Below, one piece after another: positions 8,520 through 16,836 of a stretch of DNA of 64,000 nt. Position 1 is the first letter of the stretch, and each line of letters begins with the position of its first letter. The DNA comes from RHLJ01 sp040222455 (GTDB lineage Bacteria > Bacteroidota > Rhodothermia > Balneolales > Balneolaceae). The position numbers and the translations under genes were made by a program. The notes beneath the pieces were generated by a model. The model worked only from the letters and a program-made list of their open reading frames with translations. It was not told the DNA's origin and did no database searches. The DNA lies in assembly GCA_040222455.1 (NCBI GenBank), contig JAVKDD010000027.1, forward strand, positions 598,482 through 662,481, given 5' to 3'.

Positions 8520-10892
8520 ATGAAACACACTTATAAAATACAGGGAATGAGCTGTAATGGTTGCAAAAACCATGTTCAAGAAGCTTTAAGTAAAGTTGTC
8601 GGGGTAAATGAGGTTTCTGTTGATCTGGATATGGAGGAAGCTGAAATCGATATGAGTTTTCATTTAAGTATTTCGAAGCTTCAGGATGCATTAAAGGAAG
8701 CGGGCGGACAGTATTCAATCTACGCCTCAGAAGATCATGCGAATCATGATCACTCTCACCGCGAACAGCATCAACCCAAACAAAAAGGTACAGGTACCGG
8801 AAAGTATTACTGCCCTATGCAATGCGAAGGCGATAAAATGTATGATGAACCTGGAGATTGCCCGGTGTGCGGAATGGATTTGGTAGAAGAAGTAAGCAAG
8901 GAATCTTCTAAAGATGAAGATAAAAAATATAAGGTTTTACTCAATAAATTCTGGCTATCCGTCGCATTTACCCTTCCTATTTTTATAATTGCTATGAGTG
9001 AAATGCTTCCTAAAAACCCTTTATATCAGATGTTTGATATTCAAATATGGAATTGGATGCAATTCTTTCTTTCCCTTCCAGTAGTATTTTACACAACCTG
9101 GATGTTCTTTGAACGAGCATGGAGATCTATTGTAAGCTGGAATCTAAATATGTTTACGCTCATTGGTATTGGAGCTGGTATGGCTTGGCTTTTTAGTGTA
9201 TTTGCATTGATATTCCCTGATTTTTTTCCTGAACAATTTAAAACGGAGTCTGAAACTGTACATCTCTATTTTGAATCTGCCACGGTGATTCTAACTCTTG
9301 TGTTACTAGGACAACTACTTGAAGCTAAGGCACATAGTCAGACTAACAACGCGGTAAAAGAGTTGATGAAATTAGCTCCAAATACAGCTATTCGCGTTAA
9401 CGAGGATGGAACTGAAGAAGAGATTCATCTAGATGAAATTCAAGTCGGAAATCATTTAAAAGTAAAACCAGGTGAGAAAATTCCAGTAGATGGGACTTTG
9501 ATTGAAGGACAAACTTCAATCGATGAATCAATGATAACAGGTGAACCCGTTCCCGTTTCAAAATCTAATGGCGATACAGTGAGCTCTGGGACGATCAACG
9601 GAAATAGTAGTTTCATAATGAAAGCTGAAAAGGTAGGAGATGAAACTCTACTTTCTCAAATTGTTGAAATGGTTAACAAAGCAAGTCGAAGCAGAGCACC
9701 GATTCAAAATTTAGCGGATAAAATTTCGAGCTATTTTGTACCAGCTGTAGTGTTGATTGCCATCTCTACTTTTATTGTTTGGGCAATTTGGGGACCAGAA
9801 CCCGCACAAGTGTATGCGCTAGTGAATGCAATTGCTGTGCTAATTATTGCCTGCCCATGTGCACTTGGTCTTGCAACACCTATGTCGGTTATGGTTGGAG
9901 TTGGGAAAGGAGCTCAAAACGGAATTCTCATCAAAAATGCTGAATCGCTTGAGAACTTCAATAAAATAGATACACTTATTATCGACAAAACAGGTACCAT
10001 TACCGAAGGTAAACCTTCTGTAAAACAGGTGGTCGCATTAAATGGCTTTGAAGAACAAGAGATTACACAATTAATAGCATCACTTAATAATGAAAGTGAA
10101 CATCCCCTTGCTGAAGCCATTGTTTCCTATGCAAAAGAACATGAAATTGAATTTTTAAAAGTTTCTGATTTTAACTCTATAACCGGAAAAGGTGTTGAAG
10201 GAATTATTAACGGAAAAGAAATAAAACTTGGGAATTCTAAGCTTGTAGAATCAGAAAATATTAACGAAAATGATAAAGGAAACACCATTTCTTGGCTTTC
10301 AATAGATGGCAAAACTGCTGGTTACGTATCCATTACTGATTCCATAAAAAAAAGCAGTAAACAAGCAATCCAAGAACTTCTAGAAAAGGGAATTGAAGTG
10401 ATTATGCTTACAGGTGATAATCCCGAAACTGCAAAATCAGTAGCTGATGAAGTGGGGTTAAATTCATTCAAATCTGAATGTTTGCCAGAGGATAAAATCA
10501 ATGAAGTAAAAAGATTGCAAGAGGAAGGTAAAAAAGTAGCTGTTGCAGGCGATGGAACAAATGACGCCCCCGCACTTGCACAAGCAGATATTGGAATTGC
10601 AATGGGTACAGGAACTGATGTTGCTATTGAAAGTGCTTCAATTACACTTGTAAAAGGAGATTTACAAGGTATTGTAAAAGCGCTCCAGCTAAGTGAAGAG
10701 GTTCTCAAAAATATAAAACAGAATCTGTTTTTTGCATTAATATATAACACAGTTGGAATTCCTGTGGCAGCAGGAATACTTTTTCCGTTTTTTGGGATTT
10801 TACTTTCTCCAATGATTGCCGCTGCCGCAATGAGTTTCAGTTCTGTTTCAGTGATTGGGAATTCACTACGATTAAATGCAGTTAAGATTTAA
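8520..10892 (+). CDS. copA: copper-translocating P1B-type ATPase
   Basis: A 790-residue CPx-type ATPase that exports Cu(I) across the inner membrane using ATP. Domains in order: HMA domain with GMSCNGCK (Cys12, Cys15); a His-rich linker (residues 72-85); a second metal site YYCPMQCEGDKMYDEPGDCP with VCGMDL (about 96-121, the HMBD/YHS-like domain); paired helices; actuator TGEP (340-343); CPC in transmembrane helix 6 (445-447); phosphorylation DKTGT (489-493); the SEHPL motif (H528); and GDGTNDAP. The CPC and GDGTNDAP motifs support Cu rather than Zn/Cd. It lies between the HMA-AraC regulator and the multicopper oxidase, all on the plus strand. Confidence 0.95.
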   Translation: MKHTYKIQGMSCNGCKNHVQEALSKVVGVNEVSVDLDMEEAEIDMSFHLSISKLQDALKEAGGQYSIYASEDHANHDHSHREQHQPKQKGTGTGKYYCPMQCEGDKMYDEPGDCPVCGMDLVEEVSKESSKDEDKKYKVLLNKFWLSVAFTLPIFIIAMSEMLPKNPLYQMFDIQIWNWMQFFLSLPVVFYTTWMFFERAWRSIVSWNLNMFTLIGIGAGMAWLFSVFALIFPDFFPEQFKTESETVHLYFESATVILTLVLLGQLLEAKAHSQTNNAVKELMKLAPNTAIRVNEDGTEEEIHLDEIQVGNHLKVKPGEKIPVDGTLIEGQTSIDESMITGEPVPVSKSNGDTVSSGTINGNSSFIMKAEKVGDETLLSQIVEMVNKASRSRAPIQNLADKISSYFVPAVVLIAISTFIVWAIWGPEPAQVYALVNAIAVLIIACPCALGLATPMSVMVGVGKGAQNGILIKNAESLENFNKIDTLIIDKTGTITEGKPSVKQVVALNGFEEQEITQLIASLNNESEHPLAEAIVSYAKEHEIEFLKVSDFNSITGKGVEGIINGKEIKLGNSKLVESENINENDKGNTISWLSIDGKTAGYVSITDSIKKSSKQAIQELLEKGIEVIMLTGDNPETAKSVADEVGLNSFKSECLPEDKINEVKRLQEEGKKVAVAGDGTNDAPALAQADIGIAMGTGTDVAIESASITLVKGDLQGIVKALQLSEEVLKNIKQNLFFALIYNTVGIPVAAGILFPFFGILLSPMIAAAAMSFSSVSVIGNSLRLNAVKI

Positions 10893-10938
10893 AATGAATT
10901 ATTTTCACAAAAAATATACTTTCTGAATAATTATTAAA

Positions 10939-11427
10939 GTGACCATTCGATTTACATATCGCTTCTTTGCAATTATACTTTGTGGATGTCTATTCTTTGG
11001 AATTGGTGCTCCAGTTTTTGGCGATTCCTTAATGATGAGCCATTGCTCAACGATGATTTCGCACGACTCTCATTCTAAGCATACATCTCCTGAAACAGAT
11101 CATGGCAATTTGGAAATGGAAATGAATAAACATGAAGATTGTATTTCAAGTTCTGTTCAGTTAGCACTTCACTCTTCAAATGGAAGTGAATCCAGCAATA
11201 GTCAAACTTGTGAAATGAATATTGATTGTATGTGTGACTTTGATGCAAGCAGTACTCAGAAAGAAGCTTTGATAGTTCAACACATTAAAATCCCTAAAGT
11301 TTTATCTAAGGCTAGTATAGTAGAACAACTAGGTGATCAAAAGTTACGATTACCTCCTCTTATTCATTTTTTTAATTCCTATTCACCTCCCTCCCTATTC
11401 CTTGTGAATGAATCGTTCTTGATTTAG
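10939..11427 (+). CDS. exported His/Met/Cys-rich protein, probably copper-related
   Basis: A 162-residue protein with a GTG start at 10939 and an N-terminal hydrophobic segment (about residues 8-28) that looks like a signal peptide or membrane anchor. The segment 32-60 is dense in possible metal ligands (MMSHCSTMISHDSHSKH and HGNLEMEMNKHEDC), and further on is CEMNIDCMCDFD. No family was recognised. It sits 46 bp after the copper ATPase gene and 86 bp before the multicopper oxidase gene. Position and ligand content make a periplasmic copper-binding role plausible but unproven. Similar small His-rich ORFs in copper loci are often fast-evolving. Confidence 0.6.
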   Translation: MTIRFTYRFFAIILCGCLFFGIGAPVFGDSLMMSHCSTMISHDSHSKHTSPETDHGNLEMEMNKHEDCISSSVQLALHSSNGSESSNSQTCEMNIDCMCDFDASSTQKEALIVQHIKIPKVLSKASIVEQLGDQKLRLPPLIHFFNSYSPPSLFLVNESFLI

Positions 11428-11513
11428 CACATCTTCTCTGTAAAGATTTTTTTGATCTAGTTTATTCCTCTGGATAATAGATTCCCACCAATTTTAAATT
11501 CAACACACCTGAT

Positions 11514-13847
11514 ATGAAATCAACACTTTCATTCATTCTATTATTAATACTTAGTTATCCAACTTACGCTCAGGAACTCATTCCTGAAATAAAAGGCGAT
11601 AGTATTATTTATCATCTTACTATAGACTATAAGACTGTGAACTTTACTGGAAAAGATGTACAAGCCATGACAATCAATAATGGCATACCCGGCCCCACAC
11701 TTCGATTTAAAGAAGGTAAACATGCGGTAATCAAAGTTACCAATAAAATGGATGTAGAAACCTCTGTACACTGGCATGGGCTGCTTCTACCAAATTATAT
11801 GGATGGTGTTCCTTACCTCACAACTCCACCAATACGACCTGGAAAAACGTTTGTTTATGATTTCCCTCTTATTCATTCCGGAACTTACTGGTATCATTCA
11901 CACACAGGATTGCAAGAGCAACGAGGGATTTATGGAAGTATTATTATTGACCCGAAAAATCAACCACTTGAATATGACCATGATTTAGTATTGGTACTAT
12001 CTGATTGGACAAATGACAATCCTAATCGAATTCTTAAGAATTTAAAAAGGCATAATGAATGGTTTGGAGTTGAAATTGGGAATGCACCATCACTCCTTCA
12101 ATCCATAAAAAGTAATTCTCTAAAGTCTCAGTTTAAACTTTGGAGAATGAAAATGCCAGGCATGCATATTTCAGATATTCCCTATGATGCTTTCCTAATA
12201 AATGGTAAAGAAGAACAAACCTATGATCAATTTAAAGCTGGCGAGAAAATCAGAATAAGAGTGATTAATGCAGGAGCTTCTTCTTATTTCTGGATTAATT
12301 TAGCCGGACAACACTTAAACATGGTTTCAGCTGATGGTATTGATATTGAACCTGTTCACGCACCTAAAGTGCTCATAGGACTAGCAGAAACATACGATTT
12401 CATCATGGAAGTAAGGAATAATGAAAGTTTAGAATTTCAAGCTACTCCACAAGATGTCACTGGTTCAGCTTCCGTATTTATTGGAGCAGGCAAAAAAGTG
12501 TACGCTTCTGATATTCCAAAACCAGATTATCAGGAACTTGGACGAAAAATGGCAACCATGCATGGTAATAGTGACCACGATATGTCACTTGATGCTGAAG
12601 AAGTAGGAATTTTGACCAAAATAGATCATTCTTCAATGAAAACTGAAGAGGTAGAAATGGATCATTCAATGATGGATCACAGTGCTATGAATCACAATGA
12701 AGGAATGAAATCAGAACAGCAGGAAATAAACCATGAAAACCATCTGATGGATATAACTGATGAGTCAAATGAAACGATGAATAATCACTCCATGCATTCC
12801 GTGAATAACGATCCTACTGCACCTATGTCGATGTGGAATACAGGATACAGTAATTCGATATTGAAGTCTAAACAGAAAACGTCCATTCATTCCGGAGATT
12901 CTCTTAGAAGCCTTACTTTTAATCTAACTGGAAATATGTGGCGGTATACCTGGAGTATTAATGGAAAAGCACTTTCAGCAACTGATAAGATTAAAATTAA
13001 GAAAGGTGAAGTAGTCAGAATCACTTTAAATAATACTACAATGATGCATCACCCCATGCATTTACATGGTCATTTTTTTAGGATTTTAAATGGTCAGGGA
13101 GAATATGCGCCACTAAAACATACTGTAGATGTTCCTCCGATGAGTAGAATCACAATCGAATTTAAAGCAAATGAAGAAAAAGACTGGTTCTTTCATTGTC
13201 ATTTACTATATCATATGAAAACAGGAATGGCGAGAGTTATTAGTTATGAAGGAAGTGAAAGAGATCCAAGATTAACTCCATACCCATATGCAATGATTAA
13301 TAAAATGGATCAACAATGGTTTACATGGGGGACATTGTTAGGTGCAAGCCAATTTGGAAGCTTTTCTTTAGTTCACTCAAATACTGATAATCAGATTAAT
13401 TTGAGGGCTGAATATGGCTGGAATCAAAATTACGAATTCACAGCCGATTATGAGCGTTTCACTGGAGAATACTTCAGGGTGTATAGTGGAATAAAATCTG
13501 AAAATGAGGAAAAAGATGTGTTTAAAGATCATGAGCTGGTTGGACGTGCTGGAATTAGATATTTGCTATGGTATATTTTGGATACTGATATAAATATCGA
13601 TCATAAACTTCGACCAGAAATAAGACTTAATTCGCACATTCCTTTAACGCAGAGATTAATATTAAACGGTCATTTAGAATGGAAAACGAACTTTGGAATA
13701 ATTGAAGAACTAAACTCAGGTGAATATTTTGATCAGGAATTTGTATACACCGCTGGTCTTGAATATTTACTTAGTAAAAACTTTTCTGGTGTAGCTGTAT
13801 ACGATAATAGATTTGGTATTGGAGGAGGATTAAGTTTAAGATTTTAA
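11514..13847 (+). CDS. multicopper oxidase fused to a CopB-like C-terminal barrel
   Basis: A 777-residue exported protein (signal peptide ending SYPTYAQ). Residues 22-590 form a three-cupredoxin multicopper oxidase with copper-ligand motifs VHWHG (85-89), WYHSH (126-130), HHPMHLHGHFF (about 510) and HCHLLYHMKTGM (about 560). Between domains 2 and 3, residues about 345-445 are a Met/His-rich stretch with repeated MDHS/MNH units, as in CopA/PcoA. Residues about 605-777 (from WFTWGTLLGASQFG) alternate like outer-membrane strands and resemble CopB/PcoB, ending in aromatic Phe. So the CopA-type oxidase and CopB-type barrel, separate in Pseudomonas and E. coli plasmids, are one chain. Role: oxidation of periplasmic Cu(I). 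Confidence 0.88.
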   Translation: MKSTLSFILLLILSYPTYAQELIPEIKGDSIIYHLTIDYKTVNFTGKDVQAMTINNGIPGPTLRFKEGKHAVIKVTNKMDVETSVHWHGLLLPNYMDGVPYLTTPPIRPGKTFVYDFPLIHSGTYWYHSHTGLQEQRGIYGSIIIDPKNQPLEYDHDLVLVLSDWTNDNPNRILKNLKRHNEWFGVEIGNAPSLLQSIKSNSLKSQFKLWRMKMPGMHISDIPYDAFLINGKEEQTYDQFKAGEKIRIRVINAGASSYFWINLAGQHLNMVSADGIDIEPVHAPKVLIGLAETYDFIMEVRNNESLEFQATPQDVTGSASVFIGAGKKVYASDIPKPDYQELGRKMATMHGNSDHDMSLDAEEVGILTKIDHSSMKTEEVEMDHSMMDHSAMNHNEGMKSEQQEINHENHLMDITDESNETMNNHSMHSVNNDPTAPMSMWNTGYSNSILKSKQKTSIHSGDSLRSLTFNLTGNMWRYTWSINGKALSATDKIKIKKGEVVRITLNNTTMMHHPMHLHGHFFRILNGQGEYAPLKHTVDVPPMSRITIEFKANEEKDWFFHCHLLYHMKTGMARVISYEGSERDPRLTPYPYAMINKMDQQWFTWGTLLGASQFGSFSLVHSNTDNQINLRAEYGWNQNYEFTADYERFTGEYFRVYSGIKSENEEKDVFKDHELVGRAGIRYLLWYILDTDINIDHKLRPEIRLNSHIPLTQRLILNGHLEWKTNFGIIEELNSGEYFDQEFVYTAGLEYLLSKNFSGVAVYDNRFGIGGGLSLRF

Positions 13848-13904
13848 AAATTAAACTTGTAATAACATTTATGCATTATTCATAAAACTTGATTACAATC
13901 ATAA

Positions 13905-14006
13905 ATGACAACGAAACAAAAAGTTCTGAGATTAATTGCTGTTTGCATTCTATGTACAGTAATTATTACCGGAGCGGTTCTGTTGGTTCAATATTTCACA
14001 ACCTAA
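13905..14006 (+). CDS. 33-residue single-span membrane peptide
   Basis: A short frame starting at ATG 13905 and ending TAA at 14004-14006. After a basic start (MTTKQKVLR) it has one hydrophobic helix (LIAVCILCTVIITGAVLLVQ) and a short polar end. It lies 57 bp after the multicopper oxidase and 10 bp before the next small membrane protein, on the same strand. It contains two cysteines in the membrane span. There is no recognisable family. Genuine coding is suggested by position, basic-hydrophobic pattern and tight spacing only. Confidence 0.45.
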   Translation: MTTKQKVLRLIAVCILCTVIITGAVLLVQYFTT

Positions 14007-14016
14007 TTATACTACT

Positions 14017-14229
14017 ATGAAAAAGAACATGGGCACTGCCGATCGAATAATAAGACTAGTTGTCGTGCTAATTATTGCAACTTTATACTTTACGGGTACA
14101 ATATCAGGAACACTAGCAATTGTGCTCGGAGTATTAGCAGTTGTATTTGCACTAACAAGCCTGGTAAGTACTTGCCCTCTGTATATGCCTTTTGGGTTGA
14201 GTACGTGTAAGACTGAAGCTACTGAGTAA
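14017..14229 (+). CDS. DUF2892 (YgaP-like) small membrane protein
   Basis: A 70-residue protein of the DUF2892 type: an N-terminal MGTADRIIRLVVVLIIATLY segment, a second helix (TLAIVLGVLAVVFALTSLV), then CPLYMPFGLSTC. The GxxDRxxR opening, two helices and the CPLY..G..TC ending are the family pattern; it corresponds to the membrane part of YgaP rhodanese proteins. Cys50 and Cys60 could bind metal or persulfide. It closes the copper-associated run, 10 bp after the 33-residue peptide gene. Confidence 0.85.
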   Translation: MKKNMGTADRIIRLVVVLIIATLYFTGTISGTLAIVLGVLAVVFALTSLVSTCPLYMPFGLSTCKTEATE

Positions 14230-14243
14230 CAAAGTGCTATTAC

Positions 14244-14330
14244 GTCATTCCTGCGCAGGCTGGAATCTAGATCGTTAAAAAGATTCCAACCTTTAATCAA
14301 ACTCTGGATCCCTTCCTCTGAAGGGATGAC
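14244..14330. repeat. REP-like inverted repeat
   Basis: The element begins GTCATTCCTGC and GGAATC and ends CTGGATCCC and AGGGATGAC, with GATTCC inside, giving nested inverted arms (GTCATTCC / GGGATGAC; GGAATCT / AGATTCC). It fills most of the 123-bp gap between convergent genes. It shares the GTCATTC opening with the other dispersed palindromes in this window. Confidence 0.5.
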
Positions 14331-14352
14331 AACAGTTTTTAGGTTACAAGAC

Positions 14353-15012
14353 TTACAACTTACGAATTATGTTCACTCCATCACGAACGGGTAGAAGCAC
14401 TTGCTCTACCCTTTCATCTTCGGCAACTTGTTTATTAAAGGCTGCTATAGCCATTGCTTTTTGATCCTCTGGCTTTAAAACCGTTCCATCCCAAAGTACA
14501 TTATCTGCAACAATTAGACCACCAGGTTTAAGCATATCCAGAATCTTAGTGAAGTAAAATTGATAACTAAGCTTGTCACCATCCAGATAAACCAGATCAA
14601 ATTCACCTACCAACTCATTTATAGTAATTTGAGCATTCCCACAAATCATTTTAATTTTATTACCAACTTCAGAAGTATCAAAATGATTTTGTGCTAAAGA
14701 TTGATATCTCAGGTTCATTTCAAGAGTAATAATTTCTCCATTTATTGGTAATGCTTCGGCCATCATAATAGCTGAATAACCTGTAAATGTTCCAATTTCC
14801 AGAATTCTTTGGGCTCCTGAAATTTTGATAAGTATTTTCAGAAGTTGCCCTACTACTCTGCCACTTATCATATCGATATATTGCAATTCTTGATCGCTGG
14901 AATTAATAAGATTAAGTATCTCTTTCGATTCAGGCGAAGTGTGGTCTTCTGAATATTTTTCTATTTTTGGGTCGGTTATAGGAACGTTAGGATTCCCTCG
15001 GTGCTTCTTCAT
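14353..15012 (-). CDS. SAM-dependent O-methyltransferase (caffeoyl-CoA OMT/COMT-like family 3)
   Basis: A 219-residue single-domain methyltransferase. Motif I is QRILEIGTFTGYSAIMMAEAL (about 69-89), followed by NGEIITLEMN. The metal/substrate region is FDLVYLDGDKLSYQFYF, and the post-motif segment is LKPGGLIVADNVLWDGTVL, which carries the DN pair of the Mg2+-dependent family. Bacterial members methylate catechol-type or unknown small hydroxyl compounds; the substrate here is unknown. Its start lies 48 bp from the divergent acyltransferase gene if that gene starts at the GTG at 15061. Confidence 0.88.
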   Translation of the reverse strand: MKKHRGNPNVPITDPKIEKYSEDHTSPESKEILNLINSSDQELQYIDMISGRVVGQLLKILIKISGAQRILEIGTFTGYSAIMMAEALPINGEIITLEMNLRYQSLAQNHFDTSEVGNKIKMICGNAQITINELVGEFDLVYLDGDKLSYQFYFTKILDMLKPGGLIVADNVLWDGTVLKPEDQKAMAIAAFNKQVAEDERVEQVLLPVRDGVNIIRKL

Positions 15013-15060
15013 AATTGTAAGATACGACTACAACCCCTATCATCACTAAAAAAAGTATTC

Positions 15061-15705
15061 GTGGATTTCATCCCTGCAAAAGAATCTAAATTTATTCTCT
15101 GGTTTTTTGATTGGTACACCCGTTTTCTAATCTGGTTAAGGTTTAAGACCGTACATATTGATCAGAAGTACATTCCTACAAAAAACTCCAAGACCGTTTA
15201 TTTTATCAATCACAATTATTGGTGGGATGGTTTACTTCCTCTTTATTTGAATAGAAAATTATTCAAACAAAAAGCTCGTGCTATAATGGAAGACAAGCAA
15301 ATGCGCCAATACCTATTCTTTTCAAAGATTGGAGCTTTCTCCATTAATCTTGAAGATGCTAAATCATCCATAAAATCTCTTCGTTATGCAGTTGATTCCA
15401 TGAAAAGAGAAAACTCTTGTTTGTTTATTTATCCAGAGGGAAAATTAACTGCTGTCTCAGATTCTAAGCCAACTTTTGAAAAAGGGTTAGCTTGGCTTTA
15501 TCAAAAAATGGAAGACATAGATTTCGTCCCGATCGCATTCTATATCGACTATTCAAAAGGAAATAAACCAGATCTATATATTTCAATTGGGAAATGCTTA
15601 AATCACAATTTATTAACTGAGTATAATTCATTAACAAATTATTTCGAAGAAAGTGTACATCAACTATTGATGAATATTAGATCACAAATAACGCTAAACG
15701 ATTAA
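15061..15705 (+). CDS. PlsC-like lysophospholipid/glycolipid acyltransferase
   Basis: About 215 residues. It carries the acyltransferase HX4D block as NHNYWWDG and the later YPEGK motif (glycine-rich block III), with a hydrophobic N-terminus (FILWFFDWYTRFLIWLRF). An open frame extends upstream to 15001 and overlaps the divergent methyltransferase; the GTG at 15061 gives a start that fits the family and avoids the overlap. The family transfers acyl groups to glycerol phosphates or sugar lipids. The neighbours are a CrtC-like hydratase (convergent, 5 bp away) and a glycosyltransferase, so a CruD-like carotenoid-glycoside acyltransferase is a reasonable alternative to membrane lipid synthesis. 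Confidence 0.75.
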   Translation: MDFIPAKESKFILWFFDWYTRFLIWLRFKTVHIDQKYIPTKNSKTVYFINHNYWWDGLLPLYLNRKLFKQKARAIMEDKQMRQYLFFSKIGAFSINLEDAKSSIKSLRYAVDSMKRENSCLFIYPEGKLTAVSDSKPTFEKGLAWLYQKMEDIDFVPIAFYIDYSKGNKPDLYISIGKCLNHNLLTEYNSLTNYFEESVHQLLMNIRSQITLND

Positions 15706-15710
15706 CACTC

Positions 15711-16775
15711 CTACCACGTCCATTCATACAGCATTTTCGATTTTTGAACCCAATGTGGATTTTGATACATAAAACGTAATCTCATACGAACCATCCACCT
15801 ATATTTCTCATCATATATCTTTTCAGGTTTTATGTATTCAGTAAATCCAGTTGAAGCTTTTGTATATCCATCATGGATCATAACAGCATCACTCAAAAAC
15901 CTTTGATAAAAAGGTCCATTATCGATTCGATCTCTCTGTTGTATACTTACTTTTGAGTTTTTTGAACGAAGTTCAATTTTTCGTGCAGTTTGCAATCCGA
16001 ATCCACTTTTTTGAAAATATTCTAACTCTATTTGATCAAATCTCTCGATAATCTCACTTCCATCTTTCGAAATAAGCCAAGCTTCGTATTGTTCAGAATT
16101 ATCCAATCCATTCATTATATAATAAATGAGGGTTGATTCTTTAAAATGAAATCGTCCCCAGTACCAATCTCTAAAACTGTCTTTCATTGGCTCATAACCC
16201 GTATTATGATCGTGATATCCCGTTCCAGTAAAATTTATACTCTGTTCATTTTTTTTTCCATTCAGATTTATTGTCCCATACACTTGAGATTGAGGCTGTA
16301 TTAAATTCCAAAAATGTATCTCTCCCATCGATTTATAATCAATCAAGTTATTGGAAATTATACTAGAATTGAATTTAAGCTTAGCATTAATAGAATGACC
16401 TGATGCAAGTGTTTGAGCTAATAAAAGTTCATATTCTACGACTTCATCATTCACTGTTCGTTTAAAAATATTACTTCCAATTGAAACTGAATGGTCCTCT
16501 GCATCCCAATTAAACTTATCTTCTTCGTATTCTAAAAAGCTATAAAATTCTGGCTTACCCTTTTTGTAGACTGAAATACTTATGCCAGGAAATTGATTCG
16601 GATACCCATTTTCAGCTACTATATATTTTGGAGAAAAAGGATTTCCATGATAAAATATGATAACTATTCCCCACTGTTTATCCGAACTTAAAGCATCAAA
16701 ATACCACCATTCATAGCCATTGGAAGGTTTTTTAATATCAATTTGTTCATCAGAAAGTTTAGTTGAAATGTTCAT
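15711..16775 (-). CDS. CrtC-like carotenoid 1,2-hydratase (hydroxyneurosporene synthase family)
   Basis: A 354-residue protein with the CrtC family start GYEWWYFDALSSDKQWGIVI (residues 20-39). Central motifs are HFWNLIQPQSQVYGTINL, FTGTGYHDHNTGYEPM and RDWYWGRFHF. In purple bacteria CrtC adds water across the terminal C1-C2 double bond of acyclic carotenoids, giving a tertiary hydroxyl that can be glycosylated. No signal peptide is visible. It is flanked by an acyltransferase (convergent) and a family 2 glycosyltransferase (divergent), which together could make an acylated carotenoid glycoside. The family call is good; the substrate is inferred. Confidence 0.8.
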   Translation of the reverse strand: MNISTKLSDEQIDIKKPSNGYEWWYFDALSSDKQWGIVIIFYHGNPFSPKYIVAENGYPNQFPGISISVYKKGKPEFYSFLEYEEDKFNWDAEDHSVSIGSNIFKRTVNDEVVEYELLLAQTLASGHSINAKLKFNSSIISNNLIDYKSMGEIHFWNLIQPQSQVYGTINLNGKKNEQSINFTGTGYHDHNTGYEPMKDSFRDWYWGRFHFKESTLIYYIMNGLDNSEQYEAWLISKDGSEIIERFDQIELEYFQKSGFGLQTARKIELRSKNSKVSIQQRDRIDNGPFYQRFLSDAVMIHDGYTKASTGFTEYIKPEKIYDEKYRWMVRMRLRFMYQNPHWVQKSKMLYEWTW

Positions 16776-16836
16776 GCCTAAATAAACGGTTAGTTATTGT
16801 GTCCGTCAACCTCTGGTTTACTACCTTTCGTTCATT

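Noticed and set aside
15001..15060. Extension of the acyltransferase into the methyltransferase gene
   Set aside because: It overlaps the divergent gene start and adds residues without family similarity; the GTG at 15061 is preferred.
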